DNA from: Cellvibrionaceae bacterium
GTDB lineage: Bacteria > Pseudomonadota > Gammaproteobacteria > Pseudomonadales > Cellvibrionaceae
DNA: 15,808 nucleotides
Assembly: GCA_021151615.1 (NCBI GenBank)
Contig: JAGKXA010000088.1
Span: forward strand, 1-15,808
Reading direction: 5' to 3'
Shown: one piece after another, positions 1 through 6,989 of the stretch
Layout of the letters: every line of letters begins with the position of its first letter
Position numbering within the stretch: position 1 is the first letter of the stretch
The notes under the pieces: model-generated
The model's input: the letters and a program-made list of their open reading frames with translations, nothing else
What the model was told of the DNA's origin: nothing
Databases searched by the model: none
Program-made: the position numbers and the translations under genes

Positions 1-1935
1 ACCGGTATCGCCCTTGGCACCTACCGCGAGTGTGTTGCCATCTTGCGATAGGCTGACATCGCCACCGAATTCTCCCGCAATAGTGACTGTAGATGGCTTC
101 AGATAGGCTTCTTGTGCCCAACTGGTACCACTGCGTGCAAACACATACGCAGAACCTGAACCTAATTGTTTGGCCACTTCCTGTACTTTGGCTTTATCGA
201 TATTTTTCGGGTCACTGGTATTTACCGTGTCAGTGGTATCGCCTTTGGCTCCTATTACCAGGGTATTACCATCACCGGAAATATCGACACTTGAGCCGAA
301 GAGGGTGGTAAAGAAGGTTGATGCGGGTTTTAGATAGGCTTCTTGTGTCCAGATTGCATTGCTACGAGCAAATACATAAGCCGCACCATTGTTGATACCG
401 TAAGATTGGTAGAACGCATCTTCACAGCCCAGATCCAGTACGTACAATCCATCGTTGCCTTGGTAGTAGCAAGAGTTATCTGCCTGGTCACCATTTACCC
501 CTTTGGCCTGACTGTCTTCACCTATAGCACCTATGACCAGCGTGTTGCCATTAGTTGATAGAGCGATGCTGGCACCGAAGGCATCTCCCTGCTGCGCATT
601 CGAGTTTTTCAAATAAGCCTGTTGCATCCAGCCATCTTCGCGGCGAATAAAGACGTGTACAGATCCTGAACCCGTTCCGCCGGTGTAAACGCTGGTGGAA
701 CTATTGGAACTGGACGAGGTGCTGCTCGTTGAGCTCTTGGAGCTTGATGAGCTGCTGGAAGAGCTCGAGGAGCTTGTGCTTGACGGGTAGTACTCAGTGC
801 ACTCGGGCATAGAGGATGCTTGGTACATGAGTATGCCGCTTATCGCCAGGCTATCGCTGGTAGCGCCGACGGCGAGCGTTTTGCCATCGCCAGACAGGGC
901 CAGTGTTTCGCCAAAGCGCAGTTCCTGGGCGACATAGCTGGATTTTACAAACGCCTCCTGAGTCCAAGTTTTATTGCTACGAGTAAACACATAAACAGCG
1001 CCATTATTGTAGTCAACTGCAGAATAAGTGTTTCCAGAAGGGTCGTCTGAGCTGTTGGAACTGTTAGTGGTTCGCAATTCATAGTTGTCTTGATTGCAAT
1101 TAATCCCCGTAGATCTTGCGTCTTCGAGCAAAGCGGATACGGCGAGGGTGTTGCCGTCGTCAGATATGGCGACTTTGTAGCCAAAGCGGTCGTTTGGAAG
1201 GAATCGACTGCTGTTCAGGTTGGGTTGTTCCGTATTGGAAGCCTTCAAATAGGCTTGTTGGATCCAGACACCATTTTCTTTTGTAAACACGTATACAGCG
1301 CCCGAGTTGACACTGTCATTATTAGTGGTGTCCCCATTGGCCCCAATCGCCTTACTATCTTCTGCCGGGGCGCCAATTGCCAGCGTTTTACCATCTGCAG
1401 ATAGTGCAATGCTCCAGCCGAAGTTATCGAACGCCTCACCATTTGGTGCTTTCACATAACCAATCGCCTTAATCATTTCTGTTGCCGTAAATGTCAGATT
1501 GGATTTCTGACAACCGACTGCGCCGCAGGCTTCGACGTAGTAGTAGCTATTAACCCAATCGTGAACGTGAACGCCAATTTCATCACTGGCCTGGGTGGCA
1601 GCTAAATCTCCGCCCACCTGAGTGACACCGCCGGTTGCTGCATCACGCTTGAAGAGTTTGTAGTAGGTAGCACCTTCAACCGGGCTCCATTGGAAATTCA
1701 GTTGTTTTGTATTTTGTGATTCAACTTTCACGCTAGGCCAAATACCGGAACCGTTGGCGGGCACTGACGCAGCGCTAAAACTACTGCGTGACGAAGAGGA
1801 AATACTGGAGGATGAGGAACTGGCTGAGGATTTGCTGCCACCGCCGCCGCAGGCAGTTAGTAAAATTGAACTTGCCAGCAGCGAGACAAGCAGGGTGGTG
1901 CGCTGAAACAGCGGTGAGAAGCGATCAATATTCAT
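1..1935 (-). CDS. FG-GAP repeat beta-propeller lipoprotein, partial (3' end beyond left edge)
   Basis: All 645 codons from the ATG at 1935 down to base 1 are free of stops, so the gene continues off the left edge. Residues 1-29 form a lipoprotein signal peptide with lipobox LLTAC, lipidated Cys29 and Gly at +2, which predicts outer-membrane sorting. A Ser-rich linker follows at about 34-50, then an Fn3-like domain at about 60-150. Five full FG-GAP/integrin-alpha-type repeats and a sixth cut by the edge come next. Each has an FG..(V/I)ALS.DGNTLA(V/I)GA half and a G(A/S)(V/A)YVF.R...W.QEAYLK half. The third repeat is split by a poly-Ser stretch at about residues 385-415, written with mixed AGC, TCC, TCA, TCG and TCT codons. 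AGGA lies 9 nt before the ATG. Known family: surface beta-propellers, some calcium binding. The ligand is unknown. Poly-Ser linkers are typical of Cellvibrio secreted proteins. Confidence 0.9.
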   Translation of the reverse strand, partial: MNIDRFSPLFQRTTLLVSLLASSILLTACGGGGSKSSASSSSSSISSSSRSSFSAASVPANGSGIWPSVKVESQNTKQLNFQWSPVEGATYYKLFKRDAATGGVTQVGGDLAATQASDEIGVHVHDWVNSYYYVEACGAVGCQKSNLTFTATEMIKAIGYVKAPNGEAFDNFGWSIALSADGKTLAIGAPAEDSKAIGANGDTTNNDSVNSGAVYVFTKENGVWIQQAYLKASNTEQPNLNSSRFLPNDRFGYKVAISDDGNTLAVSALLEDARSTGINCNQDNYELRTTNSSNSSDDPSGNTYSAVDYNNGAVYVFTRSNKTWTQEAFVKSSYVAQELRFGETLALSGDGKTLAVGATSDSLAISGILMYQASSMPECTEYYPSSTSSSSSSSSSSSSKSSTSSTSSSSNSSTSVYTGGTGSGSVHVFIRREDGWMQQAYLKNSNAQQGDAFGASIALSTNGNTLVIGAIGEDSQAKGVNGDQADNSCYYQGNDGLYVLDLGCEDAFYQSYGINNGAAYVFARSNAIWTQEAYLKPASTFFTTLFGSSVDISGDGNTLVIGAKGDTTDTVNTSDPKNIDKAKVQEVAKQLGSGSAYVFARSGTSWAQEAYLKPSTVTIAGEFGGDVSLSQDGNTLAVGAKGDTG

Positions 1936-1969
1936 TCAGCAGGTTCCTGAGGGTTAAAACTGGTCGGTG

Positions 1970-1998
1970 ATTCTGTGTGTCGCGACGCTTGGTGTCAA
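1970..1998 (-). promoter_or_regulatory. Sigma70-type promoter of the FG-GAP lipoprotein gene
   Basis: On the minus strand a perfect TTGACA (-35, bases 1998-1993) is followed after 17 nt by CAGAAT (-10, bases 1975-1970, 4 of 6 consensus). Transcription would start near 1963, giving a leader of about 28 nt before the ATG at 1935. This is the best-formed promoter in the window. It is a prediction only. Confidence 0.6.
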
Positions 1999-2015
1999 TC
2001 AAATCGCCGGTGGAG

Positions 2016-2031
2016 GCGCAATTGATTGCGC
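2016..2031. repeat. 16-bp palindrome, candidate operator
   Basis: GCGCAAT-TG-ATTGCGC is a perfect 7+2+7 inverted repeat. It lies about 18-33 bp upstream of the -35 box at 1993-1998. The arms are too short, and there is no T-run, for it to be a terminator. Symmetry and place suggest a dimeric regulator site. Its regulator is unknown. Confidence 0.4.
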
Positions 2032-2209
2032 TCTGACGCAAAAATAGCGTGCTTAAAGACCGCTAAATACCGGGATTGGTTCAGTTTGTTGTTTGCATCG
2101 CTCAATCTACCTCGAATCAGTCGCATGAAGTTGTGAGCAATTGTGAAATTGGAGGGACTAGAACTTTTGCAACGGTAAGTCCCGGGATTCAATTGGATGG
2201 ATTGAGGTT

Positions 2210-2240
2210 AAAAAGAACCAACAGCAGCTGCTGTCGGTTC
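2210..2240 (-). terminator. Rho-independent terminator of the cytochrome gene
   Basis: Eighteen nt after the TGA at 2258-2260 the minus strand carries an inverted repeat (2240-2215) followed by TTTTT (2214-2210). The inner arms ACAGCAG/CTGCTGT and outer arms GAACC/GGTTC are joined by a position that is A-C on the plus strand but a G-U wobble in the minus-strand RNA. The stem is therefore continuous only in the direction of the cytochrome gene. Confidence 0.8.
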
Positions 2241-2257
2241 CCCTTGCATAACGCAGG

Positions 2258-4204
2258 TCACAGTGTTTTCAGGTATTCCACCAGCGCCAGGCGCTGCTCA
2301 TTGTTAATGGGTTTCAACGTGCGCATTTGTGGTTTGCCATCAGCTCCTTTGATCGGGCGACCATCTTTGTCCAGGACGAACACCGGAGTTACACCTGCCG
2401 CGTACTCATGACCTTTATTGGAGTTACTGGGCAAGCGGGTATCAAATACGAACAAACCTGGGTATTGGGCCGGGTCGCGCTGCACAAAACCCACTTTCAC
2501 AGGGTCGAGCTCGCGTGTACCTACAGTAAAGCGGTTGGGGCGGCAGGTTTTGCCAGATGCAATCTCTGCATCACTACAACTGGGCATAAACAGTTCATAG
2601 AGGTTGGGCACTGACCCATTATGCAAGTAGGGAGCGGTAGCCCAGATACCATTCAAAGGGCGGGCCTTGTAGGCAATCAGCGTACTGGGGTCTTCTTTAT
2701 TTACCACCTCAAAATCCAGGTGACGCTCGGTCTTTTTGATGGGGTTATCGCCAATGGCTGCCACCAGATCGTAAGCTTTTTCTGCTGTACGGCGAATCGC
2801 TGATTTATCGTGATCCGGCTCCAGGATTACGCCTTCAATAGCCAGATTCACCGCCGTTACGACGGGTGTGGTGGGCCCAAAGCGATCAGAGTTAGCCTTC
2901 CAGGGCATGGTCTTTTCCCCTTCGAAGAAGCCGCTTTTACCGGTGTATTTGAGTGCGTTGCCGGCCATAAAGGGATCTGTACCTATAGTTTCCAAGCGAG
3001 AAAATTGGGCGATGATCCGACGTTTGGGGTCGGTGCGATCGATAGCCTCATGACAGGAATGGCATTGGTATTCAACGAAGACGTCGCGCCCCTGATCTGC
3101 CAGCGCTTGATTTATAGGTGGCAGAACCTTTTGTTCAGCGAGCTCCGTCCAGCTTGGGGACCAAAGGCTTTTTAACTGGCGCTCAATGCGGTTGAGGTTG
3201 CGCACGGCGGTGGATGAGCGATAGCCAATATCACCCTTTTTCTTGTCAAGATCCATGGTGGCATACACCCCAAGAACTTCGCCTGTATTACGCCCTAGCG
3301 GGCCAGTCAGCGCGTTATCACCCGCACCGTTCCACTGCACGAAGTCGTGTTGCGGGGTATCCCATAAATAGGGGTAGCTGACGGGGGCATTAGCGGGGTT
3401 GGCATTAGTTGGGTCGTTGGGAGTGAGGTGTGCCAATATACGGTTAAAGATTCGCCCGAATGCGTCCAGACGCGCGTAGCCGTAATCGACCACTCGATCG
3501 CCATGGGTTGGCTCATTGATTTTGTTGTAAAGACGAATTTGTTCCGCTGCTGCTACCAACTCCTTGCGGAAAGCGTCTTTTTCGGCAGGGTATTTGGATT
3601 TCAGGACCTTTTGTGCCAGTCGCTCAAACTTTTCTGGCTGATTTGTGCTGGCCTCCAGAGCGCTGGCCAGAGTTTTTAGCATTAACACCATGTCCGCGAG
3701 GGTTGCTCCCCCATCAATGCGAATGGCTGCCCCCTGGTAGTTAATTTGATTGGTATGGCAAGCGGCACAGGTGTAACCAATATATTCCTTGCCCTGGTAT
3801 TCATCTTTGACCCAGCCAACGGGCAGGCCATCCGGGTTTGCGAAGGAGGCTTTTTGCGGCAGGTAGCGCAGCAGGTTCATGTGGTCATCGCTGCGGAATA
3901 ACTGTTCGGAGTCCGGCATTTCCAGGTGCAGAAATATGTCGTAAGGAATCAGGTTGGAACCCTGGGTGATGTTGTAAAACCACAGGCTTTCGGCAGCGCT
4001 CCAGTTTTGTTCCGGGTAAACCACGCGGCTGGCGCTATCGCCAAAACTATCTTGCTGGCTGGCTTTTGCATTGCGATTGCCATCAACCACAACCCCCTGG
4101 GACATATAGGTGCAGCCGGATACTCCAGCAAGGGCAACTGCGACTGCAATATGCGTACTAAGCCAAAAGGATGGTAAAAAACGAGGTGAGGTGCATGAGT
4201 CCAT
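2258..4204 (-). CDS. RoxA-like di-haem cytochrome c / cytochrome c peroxidase-family lipoprotein
   Basis: Two CXXCH haem-c sites are visible, CAACH at about residues 146-150 and CHSCH at about 381-385, counted from the chosen start. The 235-residue spacing and total length of 648 aa fit the RoxA-type rubber oxygenase/di-haem peroxidase-like family. MauG and short bacterial peroxidases are only about 300-400 aa. The C-terminal segment IWATAPYLHNGSVPNLYEL and the later NKGHEY are typical of that group. The N-terminus is a signal peptide ending in lipobox VSGC (Cys31), so the protein should be an exported lipoprotein. I chose the ATG at 4204 because AAAGGA (4216-4211) sits 6 nt before it. The in-frame ATG at 4210 would touch the SD. 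Known family members oxidise substrates with O2 or H2O2 in the periplasm, and RoxA cleaves polyisoprene. The substrate here cannot be read from sequence. The gene is monocistronic, with its own terminator. Confidence 0.8.
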   Translation of the reverse strand: MDSCTSPRFLPSFWLSTHIAVAVALAGVSGCTYMSQGVVVDGNRNAKASQQDSFGDSASRVVYPEQNWSAAESLWFYNITQGSNLIPYDIFLHLEMPDSEQLFRSDDHMNLLRYLPQKASFANPDGLPVGWVKDEYQGKEYIGYTCAACHTNQINYQGAAIRIDGGATLADMVLMLKTLASALEASTNQPEKFERLAQKVLKSKYPAEKDAFRKELVAAAEQIRLYNKINEPTHGDRVVDYGYARLDAFGRIFNRILAHLTPNDPTNANPANAPVSYPYLWDTPQHDFVQWNGAGDNALTGPLGRNTGEVLGVYATMDLDKKKGDIGYRSSTAVRNLNRIERQLKSLWSPSWTELAEQKVLPPINQALADQGRDVFVEYQCHSCHEAIDRTDPKRRIIAQFSRLETIGTDPFMAGNALKYTGKSGFFEGEKTMPWKANSDRFGPTTPVVTAVNLAIEGVILEPDHDKSAIRRTAEKAYDLVAAIGDNPIKKTERHLDFEVVNKEDPSTLIAYKARPLNGIWATAPYLHNGSVPNLYELFMPSCSDAEIASGKTCRPNRFTVGTRELDPVKVGFVQRDPAQYPGLFVFDTRLPSNSNKGHEYAAGVTPVFVLDKDGRPIKGADGKPQMRTLKPINNEQRLALVEYLKTL

Positions 4205-4210
4205 AATCAT

Positions 4211-4216
4211 TCCTTT
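4211..4216 (-). promoter_or_regulatory. Ribosome binding site that sets the cytochrome start at 4204
   Basis: On the minus strand AAAGGA (4216-4211) lies directly against the ATG at 4210 but 6 nt from the ATG at 4204. The latter is normal spacing, so the protein most likely starts two residues later than the longest frame. Confidence 0.65.
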
Positions 4217-4270
4217 ATGGGTAAAAACGAAGGTGTTTACAGGGCTAACATCAAATATTTATGAGTGAGA

Positions 4271-4294
4271 AGCAAATAAAAAAGCAAATAAAAG
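4271..4294. repeat. 12-bp tandem repeat, two copies
   Basis: AGCAAATAAAAA (4271-4282) is followed at once by AGCAAATAAAAG (4283-4294), one mismatch. It is A/T-rich and lies about 70-90 bp upstream of the cytochrome start. It could be a curved or UP-type element, or simple slippage. Confidence 0.5.
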
Positions 4295-4376
4295 GACTTC
4301 TTTTAAGGAACTATTCAGATTCCTATGAGCCTTAACTAATGACATTAGCAGATTGAATGGCGCAAGGCATTAGTAA

Positions 4377-4442
4377 ATCAGGTGTCTTTACCCGATAAAT
4401 GTCACCTGATAGTCATGAAATTGGTAAGAAAGTAACACCTGA
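4377..4442. promoter_or_regulatory. Three CACCTGA boxes, candidate operator cluster
   Basis: TCAGGTG (4378-4384, inverted) and CACCTGA (4403-4409) form a perfect inverted pair with 8-bp arms and an 18-nt spacer. A second direct CACCTGA begins at 4436, 33 bp after the first. Three copies of a 7-mer within 65 bp between divergent genes suggest binding of one regulator. No promoter is assigned with certainty. Confidence 0.35.
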
Positions 4443-4469
4443 AGGATGGTTTGAGAGGATTTGGCGGTA

Positions 4470-4497
4470 TTGGCAGCTTTTGCTTGAACTGTAATAA
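4470..4497 (+). promoter_or_regulatory. Possible promoter of the gene at 4550
   Basis: TTGGCA (4470-4475) and TAATAA (4492-4497) are 16 nt apart, so transcription would start near 4504 with a leader of about 45 nt. This is a weak to fair sigma70 match. A sigma54 reading of the same bases fails on spacing. Confidence 0.35.
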
Positions 4498-4549
4498 ATA
4501 GTGCGTAGACTGCCGCCTCGCCGCAAAAGGGACTTTTCTACGGAACCAA

Positions 4550-5008
4550 GTGGCGAATAATCAACCAGTGAAATATGCCTCCGGGTATAGGTCGCGAATA
4601 AAAAGCGCAGCGGAAAGTTCTATGTTATTGACTCCTATGTTTGTTGATGTTTCCTTAAGCAATCGTTTGGGCCAAGCGGTACACCTCGGGGTTTACCACC
4701 TTCAACATCAAGGGCGCGATTATGTGTTTGTCGCTGCTCCCACCCAGCAAGCTTCCAGTTTTGTCGGCAAAAATGCCGAACCCTTTGCATTCCAGTTACG
4801 TGAGCATTTAGCTCTGGATGCGCGCCGTATGGAAATGATTGAAGTGCGCGACGCCAGTGATGGTGTGCATCTGTTCCGCTGGCGGTTTGAATGGGTGGGA
4901 AATTCGCCCTTATCGGCGCGCAGCGAAGAAATTACTTCTCCCGGTTTGCGGGCTACCCTGTTGAGTTTGATTAATGTGGAACCGCAGGCCGCAGTTGCTA
5001 ATGCCTGA
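4550..5008 (+). CDS. Unrecognised 152-aa protein
   Basis: I do not recognise this protein. The frame starts with GTG at 4550 and ends with TGA just before a strong terminator, which supports a real gene. It has no signal peptide, no membrane segment and no cysteine pair, so it should be a soluble cytoplasmic protein. The core from about residue 24 (LLTPMFVDVSL) to 140 alternates beta-like stretches (VHLGVYHL, DYVFVAA, HLFRWRFEW) with a helix around the RMEMIEVR segment. It ends in an Ala-rich tail. The start is uncertain. CGGA lies upstream of the GTG at 4550, while GGAAAG lies just before an ATG at 4622, which would give a 128-aa protein. It is transcribed alone. Confidence 0.65.
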   Translation: MANNQPVKYASGYRSRIKSAAESSMLLTPMFVDVSLSNRLGQAVHLGVYHLQHQGRDYVFVAAPTQQASSFVGKNAEPFAFQLREHLALDARRMEMIEVRDASDGVHLFRWRFEWVGNSPLSARSEEITSPGLRATLLSLINVEPQAAVANA

Positions 5009-5017
5009 TGGCTGATG

Positions 5018-5046
5018 AAGCCCCGATGCTATTTTTCGGGGCTTTT
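5018..5046 (+). terminator. Rho-independent terminator after the 4550 gene, inside the end of the convergent gene
   Basis: AAGCCCCGA (5018-5026) pairs with TCGGGGCTT (5036-5044), 9 bp with a 9-nt loop, and TTTT (5043-5046) follows in the plus direction. The minus direction lacks a T-run after the stem (CATCAGCC), so it acts mainly on the plus transcript. The right arm also codes for the last residues (KSPEK) of the minus-strand gene, whose TAG (5029-5031) lies in the loop. Confidence 0.8.
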
Positions 5047-5421
5047 CTCTTCCACGATTTCATCGCTTTTATTCCTGCGCCAAAACCAGCGACTGGGAAT
5101 CCGGGTAAATTTATCCAGTTGTTCCTGCTTATGGGCTGCGTCGGTAAACCAATAGTAATCGTTACTGGTTTTGGGCTTAAACCAGCCTTTTACCGGTTCG
5201 ACAAATTCGATTGCCAGTTTGGGCATACCCAGTTTGCGATCTGAATTAAAACTGTGGTTCCAATTTACCAACAGGTCACGCTTGGCTGTCGCTATTGCCA
5301 GCTCTTCGGAATCTGCATTAATAAGTTTGCAAGCGATAAAACCAATAACCGGTTCTGGTGTATCGCTGTAATTTTCAAAAAAAATGTTCTCGCCAGAGAG
5401 TACCACTTTGTAATACGTCAT
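5029..5421 (-). CDS. Unrecognised 130-aa protein in an operon with the QEGLA-motif protein
   Basis: I do not recognise a named family. The protein opens with a beta-strand-like MTYYKVVLSGEN and a GFIACKLINA strand. A helix SEELAIATAKRDLL follows, giving a compact alpha/beta fold of about 75 residues. The C-terminal half is rich in aromatic and basic residues (GWFKPK, DYYWF, SRWFWRR), and the tail is highly charged. No signal peptide or membrane helix is seen. It begins 9 nt after the stop of the upstream gene (TGA at 5431-5433) and has no clear SD of its own, so translation is probably coupled. The two products may work together, but this is only inferred from position. Confidence 0.7.
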   Translation of the reverse strand: MTYYKVVLSGENIFFENYSDTPEPVIGFIACKLINADSEELAIATAKRDLLVNWNHSFNSDRKLGMPKLAIEFVEPVKGWFKPKTSNDYYWFTDAAHKQEQLDKFTRIPSRWFWRRNKSDEIVEEKSPEK

Positions 5422-5430
5422 AATTTACAA

Positions 5431-6768
5431 TCAATCAATTTCTGCGTCGCTCGTGCCATATAAATGTTCTGGCATGGGCAGTTTTTCAAATAATTTGCTG
5501 AAGTGTTGTTGTACGCGCGTAATATTCATCACCGATGACATGCCGCTGGAAAATCCAAACCACACATATAAACCATTCAGGTTTTTAAACATCGGCGGTA
5601 AATATTTGGGGCCAGCAATAACGCCCTCCAGATAGCGCTCGTACAACAGCGGTAAATCATCCAGTGTCACCTTGCCCACAAATAACATGGGAATAATTTC
5701 AGGTACGCCAGAGTTAATTGCACTGCGAATAAAATTTACATTTTCGACAAAGCCTTTTACGTAGGAAATATCCTTGGTAAATACCGAACCACCGGTGAGT
5801 GTGCCGCCGCGAAATACTCGTTGGGTAACGCGGTAGCTGTCGTGCTCGCTAACACCGCGGTCAATAAAATACTTGTACACCTCGCAGAAATCAGCACCCT
5901 GTTCTGCGAGATCTACCGCCACAACGCGGTCGCTAATACGGCGTGCGCGCTGTGGAAATGAGCTGAATGTCAGGGTTTCCAGCAGCACTGCCATACCTTC
6001 CTGAATGGCAGTAATACGCGGTGAACCAACGCTTAGCCAGGTTGCCCAGGGCTGTTCACGACCATTCAGGGTTGTACCTATATGTACCCAGCCTTCGTGT
6101 ACTTCCAGCACTTGCAAATCGAGTTCAGAAAAAAACGAACGGCGATTGACTTTAATACAGTCACCCCCGGCGGATGCATCAGACACAATATCGTCACTGA
6201 TTTGCACGCGCACTTCACCTGCACCAAAGTAATCATTCATGCGCTCGCGCAGAATTTTTACCGCCTCTTCGGCGCTGATATGGTTGGTGTAGGGGCGATT
6301 TAAATGCTCAACTGCAGGCAAGGAAAAAATATGGCACAACTTCTCACCCATTTGCCGCAGGCTTTTTCGATCGCCGCGTAAATTGTCGCTCGCCGAACCA
6401 TACAACTGTTTGCTGAAATAGCCAAACTGATGAGTGCCGCGATGGCGCAACAGTTCGATCACTATCTGGTATTGCTCGATAGTGGCTTGCAGTATTTTTC
6501 CCAAGGCGTCATCGCGTCCCAATTGACGGCGCACGTCATTTTTTAATTCTTTAAATAATTGCTGAATGCTATCTGGTTCAAAGGCCAGCTTTTGTCGCTG
6601 GTAAAAATCCTTATCCAGCGCGGGTAATTCCCGGCCTTGCTGCTCGCGAAAACGTTGCTCAGTTCCCGCAGGCCATTTAATAGCATCGAGAATGCGAATC
6701 GGTTTTTGCAGGGATACCAGGCGCGATGAGAGTTGTTTCAATCGCTCCAGGTAGGCGGGGTCGGTCAT
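5431..6768 (-). CDS. QEGLA-motif (DUF1704) metallopeptidase-fold protein
   Basis: The protein is 445 aa and matches the flavohaemoglobin expression-modulating QEGLA motif family (TIGR02421/DUF1704), related to the eukaryotic tyrosine carboxypeptidase MATCAP. The zinc-site pattern is complete: H224-E225-xxx-H229 (in HEGWVH) and E257 in the QEGMA motif. The family's conserved FRGG, VFTKD and NFIR segments are also present at about 319-348. The usual HExGTH is HEGWVH here, which keeps all ligand positions. The protein is predicted cytoplasmic, without signal peptide or membrane helix. The peptidase activity is known for MATCAP. For bacterial members the substrate is unknown. No strong SD precedes the ATG. 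The small gene 9 nt downstream forms an operon with it. Confidence 0.85.
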   Translation of the reverse strand: MTDPAYLERLKQLSSRLVSLQKPIRILDAIKWPAGTEQRFREQQGRELPALDKDFYQRQKLAFEPDSIQQLFKELKNDVRRQLGRDDALGKILQATIEQYQIVIELLRHRGTHQFGYFSKQLYGSASDNLRGDRKSLRQMGEKLCHIFSLPAVEHLNRPYTNHISAEEAVKILRERMNDYFGAGEVRVQISDDIVSDASAGGDCIKVNRRSFFSELDLQVLEVHEGWVHIGTTLNGREQPWATWLSVGSPRITAIQEGMAVLLETLTFSSFPQRARRISDRVVAVDLAEQGADFCEVYKYFIDRGVSEHDSYRVTQRVFRGGTLTGGSVFTKDISYVKGFVENVNFIRSAINSGVPEIIPMLFVGKVTLDDLPLLYERYLEGVIAGPKYLPPMFKNLNGLYVWFGFSSGMSSVMNITRVQQHFSKLFEKLPMPEHLYGTSDAEID

Positions 6769-6989
6769 ATCAAGGCTGCCACATTTGAGTGCAAGACTGC
6801 GCCGGTTGCGGAAACTTAGGCCCCGCTATTCTATCGTTAACTGAGCGGTTTGTGGCTAGAATTTGTCGTATCAGTTCATTGTGGCCTAATGAAGTTTGTT
6901 GTCGCTGCGATGGTGTCGGCTGGTTCTTTTGTGCCCGGATCGTCAGAATGGTGGCCTATCGTTAGGCTGTTTCCATGTGAGGTTAAGCA

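Larger units (their letters stand above)
1936..2257. other. Intergenic region, 322 bp, with promoter, palindrome and terminator
   Basis: No credible gene is seen here. Reading the minus strand, the region first holds the terminator of the upstream cytochrome gene (2210-2240). About 180 bp without a recognisable feature follow. Then come the perfect 16-bp palindrome GCGCAATTGATTGCGC (2016-2031) and the TTGACA/CAGAAT promoter of the lipoprotein gene. The palindrome ends about 17 bp upstream of the -35 box, a normal place for an activator site. Confidence 0.6.
4205..4549. other. Divergent intergenic region, 345 bp, with repeated short boxes
   Basis: No gene is seen. The region separates the minus-strand cytochrome gene from the plus-strand gene at 4550. 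It holds a 12-bp tandem repeat (4271-4294) and a palindrome CTAATG-A-CATTAG (4336-4348) with another CATTAG at 4368-4373. It also holds an inverted pair ATCAGGTG (4377-4384)/CACCTGAT (4403-4410) with a further CACCTGA at 4436-4442. A possible plus-strand promoter is TTGGCA (4470-4475), 16 nt, TAATAA (4492-4497). I could not pick a convincing minus-strand promoter. Confidence 0.5.

Noticed and set aside
721..783. Repetitive GAGCT-rich stretch as a possible DNA repeat or regulatory array
   Set aside because: It is the coding sequence of a poly-Ser linker read on the other strand. Mixed codon use explains the pattern.
2076..2411. Plus-strand open frame of 111 codons
   Set aside because: It overlaps the terminator and end of the cytochrome gene on the other strand, has no family features and no SD.
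4471..4484. Possible sigma54 promoter (TGGCAG ... TTGC) upstream of the 4550 gene
   Set aside because: The spacer between the GG and GC elements is two bases shorter than sigma54 promoters allow.
6831..6965. Short direct repeats CTATCGTTA (6831, 6957) and GTGGCCTA in the divergent region before the Rieske gene
   Set aside because: Only two copies each, far apart and not tied to a convincing promoter.
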